Assembly (NCBI GenBank): GCA_945859605.1
Contig: OX243815.1
Location: forward strand, 22,297,811 to 22,361,810
Origin: Lumbricus rubellus
Taxonomy: Eukaryota; Annelida; Clitellata; Crassiclitellata; Lumbricidae
Length of the DNA stretch: 64,000 nucleotides
Direction of reading: 5' to 3'
Shown: piece after piece, positions 31,098 through 41,953 of the stretch
How the letters are laid out: each line of letters opens with the position of its first letter
Numbering within the stretch: position 1 is the first letter of the stretch
Made by a program: the position numbers and the translations under genes
The notes under the pieces: model-generated
Told to the model about the DNA's origin: nothing
Databases searched by the model: none
What the model saw: only the letters and a program-made list of their open reading frames with translations

Positions 31098-31497
31098 GCG
31101 TGGTCTGGTTGATGAAATGAGCATCGGTTGGTTCCGTGTCATCAATGCATTGAGGACCAGTAAGTGTAGGCTACAATAGGCGCTCAATAATTAATGTATT
31201 TTTCGTCCAGGTGCAGCGATATGCCATTATTCCAGTAACCCTAGTTATACATTGCGCGTTTTCAATGCCTGAGTTCTCTCTCTGATCCGATGTGTTCATG
31301 TGGTCTGGTTGATGATATGATCATCGGTTGGTTCCGTGTCATCGATGCATTGAAGACCAGTGTAATAATTAATGTCTTACTTGGTCAGGTGCAACGCTAT
31401 GACATTATTCCAGTAACCCTTCCTTGTCAACTAGCCTATAGTTAGACATTGCGCATGTTCAATGCCTAAGTTTTCTCATTGATCCGATGTGTTCATG
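31098..31497 (+). repeat. Tandem duplication of about 200 bp
   Basis: Two diverged head-to-tail copies (about 31098-31298 and 31299-31497), each with TGGTCTGGTTGATGA, ATCGGTTGGTTCCGTGTCAT, TTATTCCAGTAACCCT and GATCCGATGTGTTCATG. Confidence 0.9.
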
Positions 31498-31765
31498 TAA
31501 TTTCTCACTGATCTTGTGATTATATGTTTTCTCACTGATCCGATGTGTTCATGTAATTTCTCACTGATCCTGTGTTTATATGTTTTCTCACTGATCTTGT
31601 GTTTATAATTTATATGTTTTCTCACTGATCGTGTGTTCATATGTTTTGAATGTTTTCTCACTGATCGTGTGTTCACTCTATGTTTTCACACTGATCCGAT
31701 GTGTTCATAATTATGTTTTCTCACTGATGCGATGTGCTTATGTGTTTTTTACTGATCGTTCATGA
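31498..31765. repeat. Minisatellite of TTTTCTCACTGATC units
   Basis: About nine units of variable length (roughly 25-40 bp) derived from the end of the adjacent 200-bp duplication. Confidence 0.85.
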
Positions 31766-32046
31766 ATGTGTTTTTTCGTAGATCTATGTGGTATTGTCTT
31801 TTAGCTTGTTCTCGTCGGGCTCGTCAAACAGTCTGTAATTCAGCTCTACAGTACACTGTACTATCACTGCATACAGGTGTATACAACCTACTAATCGTAT
31901 TTGCAAAAGCGACATTTCACATAGCATCCTAATAGCGAGCTACTTCTAGAATGCTTTCCACGCAGTAGGCTATCAGTCGTCTGCGAAAGTGAGAAGAGAT
32001 AGATTACTTAGTCCATACTCTATAATATAGTATAGGTGGTTAGAGC

Positions 32047-32105
32047 AGCTACAGTGGTGCATTAGTGGTTGCGTGCATGCAGTCGTCCGTTCAATTCCCA
32101 CCGGT
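32047..32105 (+). repeat. tRNA-like SINE fragment
   Basis: GTGGTGCATTAGTGGTTGCG resembles a Pol III A-box region; GTTCAATTCCC 30 bp later resembles a B-box. The TGCAGTCGTC before the B-box is shared with the minus-strand copy at 49805-49890. It lies about 160 bp upstream of the BK-beta-like start. Confidence 0.5.
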
Positions 32106-32266
32106 CTGCAATAATGATGCTGCGTCAATGACGATGATGTCCTGCGTCGCATCCTCAACGCAGCAGCAGCAGCAGACGAAGACGCAGAAGCCAACGAGGA
32201 GGAGGAGGAGGCAGACGAGTCTCTCTGCTGCAGCAACAGTTGCCGCCAGCGTTCGTCGTTCATCAC

Positions 32267-32671
32267 ATGTCGCGCATCAGGTGCAGCATCCGGTACTTCT
32301 GCCTCAGTACCTTGCTCATCTTCGTCGGCACGATCCTGCTCTGCGCCTTCACCATCACCGTCGTCCTTCCGTTTCAGGCGACGCGCTACTGGCTTCCCGT
32401 CGTCTGCCACGTCACCGTCGAATCCGCCTTCGACCGCAGACTGTGCAGCTGCTCGCAGCAGACGATGACGCAACCAAAGACCTATGATGACGACGATGAC
32501 GATGATGATCGTGATGACGTCTTAACGCCGAACCTCTGCGCGTGGAAGTTTCCGTGTTTACAGATCTACGTCGTCATCAGTGACGTAGCGGATGGTTACG
32601 TCACAGAAAACTATTCGAGCACATCGCCGCTTCTTCTGTATCGATCGTGGACGGATCTATTCTATGCTACG
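32267..32671 (+). CDS. KCNMB: BK beta-like exon 1 (TM1 and first half of loop)
   Basis: 135 codons from ATG to the phase-0 donor GTAAAA at 32672. Contains TM1 and the PCLQIYV block, plus the acidic run. An acceptor-like CAG at 32237-32239 leaves open that the real exon starts there and the N terminus comes from an upstream exon. Confidence 0.78.
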
Positions 32672-32748
32672 GTAAAACAGACGCTTTCAATTTAAGAGGT
32701 GTAAGCTATCTAAAAAGCGTCATATTGCATTGAAACAGGCACGTACAG

Positions 32749-32841
<93 letters not shown>

Positions 32842-34078
32842 TTGCAGTTTAACGTCACTGTGTGGTAACAAAACCATTAGCGACGCCATCCTCATTTATC
32901 CAGGCTTGGGACTCGCACTGGCAGAGTGCAACCAGTGGTGGAGTTAGGCACGTATATAGTCTACATGTAAACGATGCTTAATCAATCAACTGCATTGGAT
33001 TTTTGAATACATCAGAATAAGATTTTTACTGGCCAGTATGGCCTATGAAGTCTTTAGACAATCACTATTCACTCCGACCTATACATTCGATCAATGAACT
33101 CTATTTATATTCCCTCTGTGCACAGTGTGCAGCCTGTGTCTTCGGGCTTCAATTTTATGGCCACGATGTAAGACGATAATGGTCTCTTTTGCATTTCATT
33201 TTGATGCCACAGGGGAATAAACTGACAACCGGTGTTTCTCCTATTCTCCAAATCGTCTCCTTTCTTCAAACATGATTTAAAACTCACTGCATTTCGTTGA
33301 TCTTGAAATATCTTGAATTTTATTCGTACTTCACCATGCAACTGAAATGAAACACTGAGTCTTGGTTCGCATTTATAGACTTTATGCACGTTAATATTTT
33401 CGTATTAATAAAAGGTATCGACATTATTGATTACATGAGGAAGAGAAACCGCAAGTTTGAATATGAGATAGTAATAATGAGAGCATTGAAGGTGAGTGAT
33501 GAAGAAAGGGATCGGGAGTTGATTATGCAAATTAGTTAAAAGCTTTCAACGCAATGCGCTAAACTAAAGCATGACTCGTGGTTGGTTCAAGTACAGCTAG
33601 AACATTAGTCAGTAGAAACAAGTAGGCCTATACAATGCTGAGATTGTGCAAATTCAATTCAATAATTTTATACAATTCTTGCATAGGCTGCAATACAGAA
33701 TCAATGCATGGAATTCATATCTGAAACATTAAAAGGAACAACTAGAACGTTCTTACTTAAATCTACTTTACTGTTGAAACAGATTCTTAGTGAGTCCACT
33801 GACGTCTTTGTTGATTAGTGGCTTCGTTATTCGCATCAGCCATGATGCAATTGATGCAGTAATGATGATTAATGATAGAAAAGATGTGACGATAATGTTG
33901 GGCGACTTTATCCACTAATTAGGTCAATGTTGTCGTTGCTTAAACAGTCGACAATTTCTCTTCTCACCTAGTGACACCTACCATATTTTCTAAGTAGGTC
34001 AATGTGTCTTCTCACTTAGACATCATGAGCAGCGTCTTAATTGATCGATTGACGCTTGAGTAACGCTGAGTGTACAGA

Positions 34079-34144
<66 letters not shown>

Positions 34145-36697
34145 GTTCTCTGCCCGAAGGCAGGTTCATTGGCTTTACGCTCCTGGGAATGAGATGAGTG
34201 AGGTGGTTTCCCGTTGTTTTCCCCACAGACAATGATGGGTAAGCAACTTGCCCAAGGTCGCTCCGCAGGAGCTTGTACCCCTGCGTCCCACACGTGCTAG
34301 CCCAAGATATCTAAATCTCTGAATATCAACTTGCAGAAGGATACGGAAGGATAAACAAACATACACCAAAAGCACAGAAGAACAAAGAAGAAGCGGCGAT
34401 GTGTTGGAATAGTTTTCTGTGATGTAACTGTTACGTCACTGATGACGAAGTTGGCTTGTGGAGTCTGACTGCTTTAAGGAGGGAAGGAATTCGGTCAAGC
34501 ATTCTTTTCGACAGTTCAGTTGTACTCAACCTGACTGGGGACACCACGCATTGAAATTATTATCGCAGAACGAGAGTAGACTAGGCCTACGAAGGTCGAA
34601 GGTTGAATCTGCGATAGCATAGACCTCCAACCAAGATTATGCGACAGTAGATGCGCATAATATTAATAATCATCACAGATTCTTCTTCCTCTGATCTGTG
34701 ATGACGAAGTGTATTCCACTGATACCAGTGATGAGATGAATATTGAAACGTTCATCTAAATCGAATAATCTGAGCTTCCCTTCTCAGAGACATTCATGCA
34801 CATTTCTCATAATTATTACGATTATTAGATCAGCTGGGTCTTTCGTCGTGTGACGAAAATTGAGTAACTCGAACGTATGGCTATAGTTCTGCATTTCTCC
34901 AACAGTGGGCGACACACGTTGCGCATGCGCCATGGAGTTTTCTGAAATATTGATGATCTTTGTAGGGGATGGAACTGAGCCGCATCCAAGCGACCACCGT
35001 AAATTATACTTGGCCATTTTGCACTGTGGCGATAGGAGATAGGATGCCCGTGAAGAATACTACACTTTTAAGCAGAGACAGTCAAGTGAAGAAACAGAAC
35101 TATAGTATTAACCTGATATCATAAGTTATTGTATGTTTTACTAGGTTGGGCACAAACGAACAGGGCCGGATTAAGGCCCCCACTTTAAGGGCCCCACGAA
35201 CTACGTCGGTGAATTTAAATAGCAGCGACGCACAACCACAATGATTCAATGAAGATAATTAACAAGCAAATCTAAAGCAAATGCAGTGATATTCGGGATA
35301 GAATATATATATACATGTATATACGTGTGTGTATGTGTGTTTGTTTGTGAATTTGTGTATGTCTGTGTGCGTGTGTATGTGTATGTGTATGTGCGAGAGA
35401 GTGCGTGTGAGTGCGTGTGTGTGTTTTGTGTACATGGGCAAGGGTCGTTAGAGAGATATAAGCCACAACATGCTTCCAATCTCGCAAGAACCATGCAGTG
35501 GTCTCTGTCTTCATATGCTCATGATGCGCCATTGGTGGATCTGTGTTAAGCAAGGCACGTTCTATAACCATAAACTTTGCATAGCCCCTAGTTTCTATCG
35601 CCTTCATTTGGCCTGTGCTTCTATTGACAAAGCAGTGGAATTCTGGATGGCATTACGTAGTAACCTGAGTATGACGTATATACACATATTACACAGGCTG
35701 GTGCCTGAGAGACAGAAAGCCAGATGTGACTGTATAGCAAATCCTTGATCATAAAAATTCAGATTAGAGCTAGTCTTCATGATTGTTTTTCGTATATACG
35801 GGATATTATCTAATCTGTAAATCTTAATACCAGTCGTTGTCTTTGTATACAGTTTTGTGCTGCTAGTTCAGAACTATAGATAGTGCAGAGTAGGCTAAGC
35901 TTTAGGCTTTTGAAACTGTCTATACTATATTGCATCAGTTTGTCCTATCGATGTGCTAGTTTTTCAGTATAGTGTGCAATGCTATAGTTAATCAATCAAT
36001 CAATCAATCGAGCAATCAATCAATCAATAAATAAATCAATCAATCAATACTCGTTTATTTAATCATAATAATCTGACATAGACGCAACCTTTAATGATGA
36101 CCTGGGTTGAGGCATTCTCGAGGCAACATTTGCACTTCAATTATATTAATTGGAGTTCTTATTTAAAACAAACAGAGATCTAAGCATATGTTTTGTCTGT
36201 TACTGGTATAGGTAAAGTTATAGGCGCAACACGACAAAACAACTTTTTTCTTATATCTCCGATAAGTCATTTCTACTTCCAGTAAAACCACAATGGATGA
36301 ATTAATTAGTTATTATTAAAATAATAATTACTTAGTAGGATTTACTGTCTCGTTGCAGTGTACATTGCATGAATGCGCGGACGAGGAGTGGAATATAAAG
36401 GAATCGAAACGATTTCAGAGTCGCTGGGGTCAGCTGGGAAACAGCTACCAGTGCTACCTCGATCCCCAGAGCAGCACCAGCACCAGCACCAGCAGCAGCA
36501 CCAGCACCAGCAACAGAACGGATGGAAGTGTTATCCTGGAGAGGACAACGGGTGGTCAGGCTCTGCACGCCGTCCTTTGGCCGTTGCTTTGTCTAGTCGT
36601 TGGACTCACGATGTGGCTGGGACTCTGCCTTGACTGCTGTACCATCGAACTCAGACAGTATCCGGAACTGCCGGCTGTCGACCGGACTTCCGTCTAA
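32267..36697 (+). CDS. KCNMB: BK channel beta-subunit-like protein (KCNMB family), two exons
   Basis: Family members are auxiliary subunits of Slo1 calcium-activated potassium channels: two membrane helices with a Cys-rich extracellular loop and both ends cytosolic. Exons 32267-32671 and 36359-36697 join in phase 0 to give 247 residues, within the usual 190-280. TM1 is about residues 10-35, ending in VVLPF as in the family. The loop has Cys at 47, 60, 62, 91 and 97 and the PCLQIYV block equivalent to PCLWVNV. Exon 2 has a CTLHECA/YQCYLDP Cys pair, VILER, and TM2 beginning ALHAVLWPLLCLVV, matching the family's FHxLFWP. Only one ATG (32267) precedes TM1 after an upstream in-frame stop at 32135. 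Unusual are a run of eight Asp (residues 74-81) from GAC/GAT repeats and a Ser/Thr repeat in the loop. Recognition is by pattern; overall similarity to vertebrate members looks low. Confidence 0.8.
32751..32839. repeat. (TG)n microsatellite near a splice donor
   Basis: About 44 TG units starting 80 bp downstream of the BK beta-like exon 1 donor. Confidence 0.98.
34078..34144. repeat. (ATG)n microsatellite
   Basis: About 21 ATG units. Confidence 0.97.
34145..34312 (-). repeat. Possible SINE-like repeat fragment
   Basis: On the minus strand it reads CAGGGGTACAAGCTCCTGCG then CCTTGGGCAAGTTGCTTACC. CCTTGGGCAAG is also in the SINE at 53007, but the rest differs. Higher GC than its surroundings. 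Confidence 0.35.
35161..35200 (+). mobile_element. Fragment of the CAGGGCCGGATTAAG MITE family
   Basis: One terminus identical to the first 15 bp of the MITE at 5947-6221; the opposite end is absent. Confidence 0.65.
36359..36697 (+). CDS. KCNMB: BK beta-like exon 2 (second half of loop and TM2)
   Basis: Begins after CGTTGCAG, phase 0, 112 codons then TAA. It encodes the second Cys-rich loop half, a Ser/Thr-only tract made by AGCACC repeats (36470-36511), TM2 and a short cytosolic tail. The repeat is probably an expansion in the loop. Confidence 0.8.
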   Translation, partial: CTLHECADEEWNIKESKRFQSRWGQLGNSYQCYLDPQSSTSTSTSSSTSTSNRTDGSVILERTTGGQALHAVLWPLLCLVVGLTMWLGLCLDCCTIELRQYPELPAVDRTSV

Positions 36698-37035
36698 AAT
36701 AGACTCTACTCTCCGTCGTCAGGATGTTGTACATCAGGATGGAATGATCCTCGTGTTAAGCATTCTGACGGAGGTCATTTTAGACCGCATTCGGTTTTGA
36801 GACTTCCGTTTAAACACTTCGACTGTTCATCGCAGAATGATTGCTTGCCTTTATCCATCAATTGTCTGTACCCACTCACCGTCTGATTTCATTTTTAATT
36901 TGCAGTTCTGCATTTTCAACAGTCACAAGGTTATAATTATATACGGAGATCAAAGACTTAGAAACTAGTAGAAGTGCAAAGGCCTAGGTCTAATCGAACT
37001 CGCTTTTCAGTCTTATCAGTCGCAGTTCTGAATAC
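36698..37035. other. Probable 3' UTR / intergenic
   Basis: Follows the BK beta-like stop. CGTCAGGATGTTGTACATCA and CTGACGGAGG suggest a weak inverted repeat at 36716-36775. No other gene seen. Confidence 0.5.
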
Positions 37036-37041
37036 TATAAA

Positions 37042-37185
37042 GTAGGCTGGCCCTTAGCATACAGCCAAAAAATAAAAATCGTAAAATTTTGTCTGGCACC
37101 CTTTCAATCCATGCCAATTATAGAAATAACATTATGTTGAAAAGGATTTTGGAACTGCAAAACATTTAGGGGTGCCCCTCGAGCG
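37042..37185 (+). repeat. Left terminal inverted repeat of the 37042-39327 transposon
   Basis: Starts GTAGGCTGGCCCTTA. Inner landmarks are CTGGCACCC at 37093-37101 and TTTAGGGGTGCCCC at 37165-37178. Confidence 0.8.
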
Positions 37186-37415
37186 CTGAAATGTTTTCTT
37201 TAATACAAATTTGATCTATCGAATCATACAATTGCAACCAAACTATATTCAACACACTGTCACTCAGAATTTTACAGAGATGACTAAAATACACTCTAGT
37301 GATGCAACAATGCCAATGAAACAAGTGTTTACTGTTCAATTATAATTCAGCTATTGTTCACTGTTCAACTGGTCACAGAAGTAAATGATCAGTACAGGAC
37401 AATGAAATGCAGGAA

Positions 37416-39099
37416 TCACTGCTTTCTACTAATTTGACACGATATTTCTTTTCGTACATGTTCACTGATAACCTGTAGGAGAAATTGAAGCTGATCCTCA
37501 TCTTTTGATAGCTTTTTATTTAAGTCCTGGATGAGTGCCACACCTCGTTCAGCTCTATCATTGACGACAGCCAACACTTTGAGTACTGCTTGTGCTTCTC
37601 GAAATGCTTCATGCTCTTTGGGAAAAGCAGTATCTTTGGAAAGCATCATCTCAGATAGTCCATGCAGACCAAGCACCTGGAACAGTTTCTTGGAGTTGGT
37701 TGTACAGAATTGTTCCAGACCGCTGGTGCCAAGAAATGCATCTGACATCACACTGAGTCGTTAAGGCGGATGATCTGGGGCTACTTCTTCCATGGCAGCA
37801 ATCATTAGCTTCTTGGAGTCATTGGATACCCTTGAATCAAAAAGAGCAAGCCCAATAAGCTCTTCAGACAAATAGCAGAGATGAAGCCCTAGCTTCATGC
37901 TTGTAGCAGAAGACATTGTAGTATGTGGATATGTGAGAAGGTTTGCCATGAGAGTGAAGTCATTCAGAGGAGCCTCCACAGCAATTGGCGCAGTTATTCA
38001 GGCTTTCAGTAGACAACAATTGAAAAGATGGCAATATCACGATGCTGCGTTCTTCTGCAGCAGTCTTCTTGAACTGAGCACGAAAGAGCCACATCTTTAT
38101 GGTATAGATGACTTTTGCCATCCATTGTGCCTGGTGCATAGCGCCAGGTATTCGAAACCGAATTCCACGAGAAGGAACACCTCCAAGAAAGACAACTGAT
38201 AGCTCGAGAAATTCCCTGTAATCGTCTCGTGGCTGTGCAGTTGCTAAATGTCTATGACCAAACTCCAAGATATCAGAACGGTGTGGGGCCACCAATGATT
38301 CCATCAAAGGATCTGACGAGGCTACCTGGAATTTGTCGCTTTCAATGAATTTCCAGTGGTCTCGAAACCTCTTGAAAAGAAGAACATTAGGTCCAGTAGA
38401 AGTTCCAATGGAAGTTTTTTCGAATGCAGCCCCAACAATTAGTTCCATAACATGGTGTCGACATGCCAGGAAAAGGAGATCTTTATTCAATTCTTGTTCT
38501 ATTAGGAAACATGCACCTGAGCGATGACCTGTGTTGCTGGCTGTGGTGTCAAAGCACAAAGCAACCAGCTGATCTTGAACATTCCACTCTCTCAAATACT
38601 GGATGACTGCAGATGCCTGAGCTGAGTCTGTTCCTGAGGATAGTTTTGGAATTCCCAGTAACTGTTCAATTCCTACACCTGAGATCAGAACTGGAAGACA
38701 GTCAACATGTTCGCGTGATGTCAAATCTTCCAGAAACTTGTCGTCTCAATGAACGGTTAAAGGAACTAAGAAGGAAATTTCGGATTGAAGGCTGTTTGAT
38801 TTGGTGATTCTGTTGCTCGCCTTGGCTCGTTGAATGGAATTTCGGTTGATATTCAAAGTCTTGACGTCACAGCCAAGGCTGGAAGCCACTTCGCTAAGAA
38901 CGAATGTAGCATATCTTGACGAAATCTTTGTTCTGTCCAAAGCCGATGTCAGACAGAATATTGATTCTGGCTCGTTCGGGTGCAGTTGCTTCATTTTTAC
39001 TAGTGTGAGTGCCGCCGGTTTTGTTTCCTTTACATCCAGCTCACGTAATTTTATAAGTAAGTAAGTACTAAATATTAAATTTTGATGCATTGCAAACAT
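37416..39099 (-). pseudogene. Broken transposase of the 37042-39327 element
   Basis: A coding region of about 560 codons read from 39099 down to 37416. It is interrupted by a TGA near 38743, a frameshift near 37960-37979 and a TAA near 37758. Recognisable pieces include LLGIPKLSSGTDSAQA, CFDTTASNTG (a likely catalytic Asp in an RNase H-like fold), CRHHVMEL, and GPNVLLFKRFRDHW. Similar multi-copy proteins are annotated only as uncharacterised in many invertebrate genomes (from memory). Three lesions over this length make this copy inactive. Confidence 0.75.
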
Positions 39100-39192
39100 T
39101 AGTAGGTCGACAGAATGTATTAAAGCACTGAAAATTTCAGTTTGCGATTCCTATTATAATTTGGAAGTTTACTCGTACATTATTGAAACTTA

Positions 39193-39327
39193 AGAGCTCG
39201 GGGGGGCACCCCTAAATATTCCCCCATTGCAAAGATTTTTTGCACAAATTATTTTCTTCATGATTGGAATAGATTGGAGGGGTGCCAGTTGATTATTTTT
39301 AACTTTCATTTTTAAGGGCCGCCCTAC
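39193..39327 (-). repeat. Right terminal inverted repeat of the 37042-39327 transposon
   Basis: Reverse complement starts GTAGGGCGGCCCTTA at 39327. CTGGCACCC (39288-39280) and TTTAGGGGTGCCCC (39216-39203) follow in the same order as at the left end. Confidence 0.8.
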
Positions 39328-39333
39328 TATAAA

Positions 39334-40789
39334 GGCTCAATTTTTTTACTTATGCAATTTTCTCGACTTTGTGTTTATGGAGTTTTGACTGAGATGACGC
39401 AACGTTCTATATAACCAACAGAAATATCTTATTTTTTCGAGACGCATTCGTATTTGTTTCATAATCAAAAAATGTTGGAATTCCATTGAAACAGCAGTTC
39501 TACTGCACGGAGAAGTCGCAGAATATGTGTAAGCCCATAAACGTAGCATACATGTTACATATAATAAAGATATGCAAATATAGGCTATGACAATCGCCTT
39601 AATGAGTGCTGGACGTGATTTCGTTGCCCTGTGCTTAACCTTAATGACTACGTGGAATTTATGTGCAGCGGTTTTAGTAGGCCTATGCATCCATGGTTAT
39701 CATTGCTTTGCCTCGTCAAAAATTCACCGTCAGCGGCCTAGGATTTCATATCATAGGTGCAATGCATGCATGTGGAGAACCGTCTTTGCAACTCAATAGT
39801 TTTATTGCAACTATAATAAATGCTAGAACATGATTATCTCCAACGCCAGGTTCAGGGTCTAATCATTCACCACGGTACCGGTAATCTCCTAAAAATAAAG
39901 GAGGGCCTAAAGACTTAGCCTATGGTAGATTAGCACTTTGAAAGAGGTAAGTACATGTGAGTTGAGACAAAAGAACACAAACGACAAAACAGATCGCACA
40001 GATGCGGGAATAAACCTAAAAATGTAAGTATAGGCCTATAGCGACTGAAAAAGCTCATTTACTAGTTTTTTAAAGGTATTTGATTAGTGATAGCTAGATC
40101 AAACTACATTCATTAAGTGATCATTAGCATATTGTGCATATAATTATAGCCTACATGTTGCATCAGATCTGATTTAAAGTATTTTGGTTGGTCTCAATTG
40201 TTTTATCTGCGTTCGCTAGGGCGCGGAGACTGAGCTGAAATCACGAAAAAATACCTGCACTTCAGAATAATAACATTATTTGCCTCAGACCATGCTAACG
40301 GCAGTCCAACAGGTCAACCATTAGGCACCGAAATAAATGTATTAATGGTCTCGTTTCTATATTATGTATATAGGCCTACCTACTGATATATAATTTATAT
40401 ATATAATTTATATTATCTTCTGCTCAACGACTCAACGTCATTATAATGAAACGATTGGCGCTGCCTTCTTTTTCTATCCAGAATTGGGATTTGTTAGCTC
40501 GATTATCTCCGTTATTTTTAGCGATTGTAAATTCTAACGGAATACGTCTTTTTGGATGACAGCGACACACAAAATCACATAACTTATAACTGAACGAGCA
40601 GATGCTAACACGTAGAAAAGCATCCGGACACATGTGTCCAATGTCCAATTGTCCATGCTCACAAAATGACATGAACCTTGACGTCCGTTGAGCTTTGAAA
40701 TTCACACATGATCACACGCATGCCCTTGATGGATGAATAGAATAAGTGCCATAAAAACTTGACTCTAAGAGGCCTGTAAAAATGTGCAT
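39334..40789. other. Intergenic region
   Basis: No gene seen. Short frames at 39346, 39587 and 40424 have no recognisable features. Confidence 0.6.
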
Positions 40790-41510
40790 GTTGAAGAATA
40801 AAGACCTTGTAACGTTTCTTCAATTAAGAAAAAGTCTACGGTCACTAGGTTATAGTACAAAGAATTCAAGGCCTATTGTTGTGATTCTGATGATACAAGT
40901 GAAATACTTTAATATTCTAGACAATAAAGGTCTTTGTTACGTAGTCTCAATATTGAAAACTTTCGTTGTTATACATTCTAAATTTAGAGAACAAATGTCT
41001 ATTATTACGTCATGCCAATAATGAAAATGTTCATTGTTAGCAATTTAAATTTGGAGAACAGAGTCTTTGTTACGTCACTACAATACCATTAGGCTTAGCC
41101 TAAATTTAGAGAATGTAGGCCCGCTGTTTCGTCATTTCAATTTTGAAGCGTCAAGTATTTGTAATATAAGATTTGTAGCGTCACTTCAATAAGAGGCAGC
41201 TATTGTTACGTCACTTCAATAAGAGGCAGCTATTGTAACGTCACTTCAACGAAAGACAGTCTACTAAGTCCAAATTTAAAAAGAAAAAACTATTGTTACG
41301 TCATTTATATTGTAAAACTCATAATATGAGTATACTATATTATAGTATTCGTAATTTTAGATTTTTAGAAAAAAGGCCTTTATCACGTCACTTTAATAAC
41401 GAAGTCTATGATTACTTAAGTTTAAATTACAAAAGGGTTTATTGTTACGTCATTTCAATTATGAAACACATTTATTATTTATTTTACATAAAAAGGCCCT
41501 TAATATTTTT
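40790..41510 (+). repeat. Degenerate tandem array carrying TTACGTCA-like sites
   Basis: About ten diverged units of roughly 30-70 bp, with a core like ATTGTTACGTCACTTCAATA. Exact TTACGTCA occurs at 41005, 41070, 41206, 41296 and 41455, with close variants at 40937, 41176, 41236 and 41383. The core resembles a CRE/ATF site. Frames through it are not proteins. Confidence 0.8.
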
Positions 41511-41953
41511 GACAGTAATGCATAGAGTATGTATTGTAAGCCTGTGAGCAAGCGATTAGGTAAGAGAGTATGTAAGAATGTTAACAGATAGATAAGTAGA
41601 TATGAATATAAGCCAAGGTGATAAGATACATACTGTGCACTGTAAAGAATTACAAGGTATAGAGCTAGGCGTGTAGGTAAGTAGACTATTCAGGTTTAGG
41701 TGTAGACTATAGTAGTCAGCGGCGCCGCCAGGATTTTTTTCCTATACGCACAACTTGCACAAAATAATATGAAGCGAACAGCGATCGATACGAGCTTATA
41801 TCAGTGCTTAAAGTGTAAAAAAAGAAGTGCCAGGACGCTGTATTGTAGCCTAATTGGTCGTCAGTGGCGGCGCCGAAGGCGCGAAGTTGCGAGTGCCGAA
41901 GGCACGAAGCCCGTCCCGACTAGGGGGTATGGGGGAGCGTCGTAAGCTCCCCC

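Larger units (their letters stand above)
32840..36358. other. BK beta-like intron
   Basis: No further exon of the gene recognised. It contains an ATG microsatellite, a possible repeat at 34145-34312, a MITE fragment, a GT-rich run (35315-35435) and CAAT repeats (35990-36050), the last perhaps a LINE tail in minus orientation. Confidence 0.6.
37042..39327 (-). mobile_element. DNA transposon with about 140-bp TIRs and 6-bp TSD (superfamily unresolved)
   Basis: A 2286-bp element flanked by TATAAA on both sides (37036-37041 and 39328-39333). Ends are GTAGGCTGGCCCTTA and the complement of GTAGGGCGGCCCTTA. The termini align for about 140 bp with indels; shared inner blocks include CTGGCACCC, TCAATC and TTTAGGGGTGCCCC. 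A broken transposase is on the minus strand. A 6-bp duplication excludes hAT (8), Tc1/mariner (TA), PIF (3) and piggyBac (TTAA). Some rarer superfamilies such as IS3EU or Dada have about this length, but I cannot assign one. Confidence 0.85.

Noticed and set aside
31498..31765. CRISPR-like spacing of short repeats
   Set aside because: Units vary in length and the intervening sequence is itself repeated; this is a eukaryotic minisatellite. No cas genes are present.
31973..32487. Frames of 140-166 codons overlapping BK-beta-like exon 1
   Set aside because: Other-frame shadows of that exon; Arg/Ser/Ala-rich with no domain.
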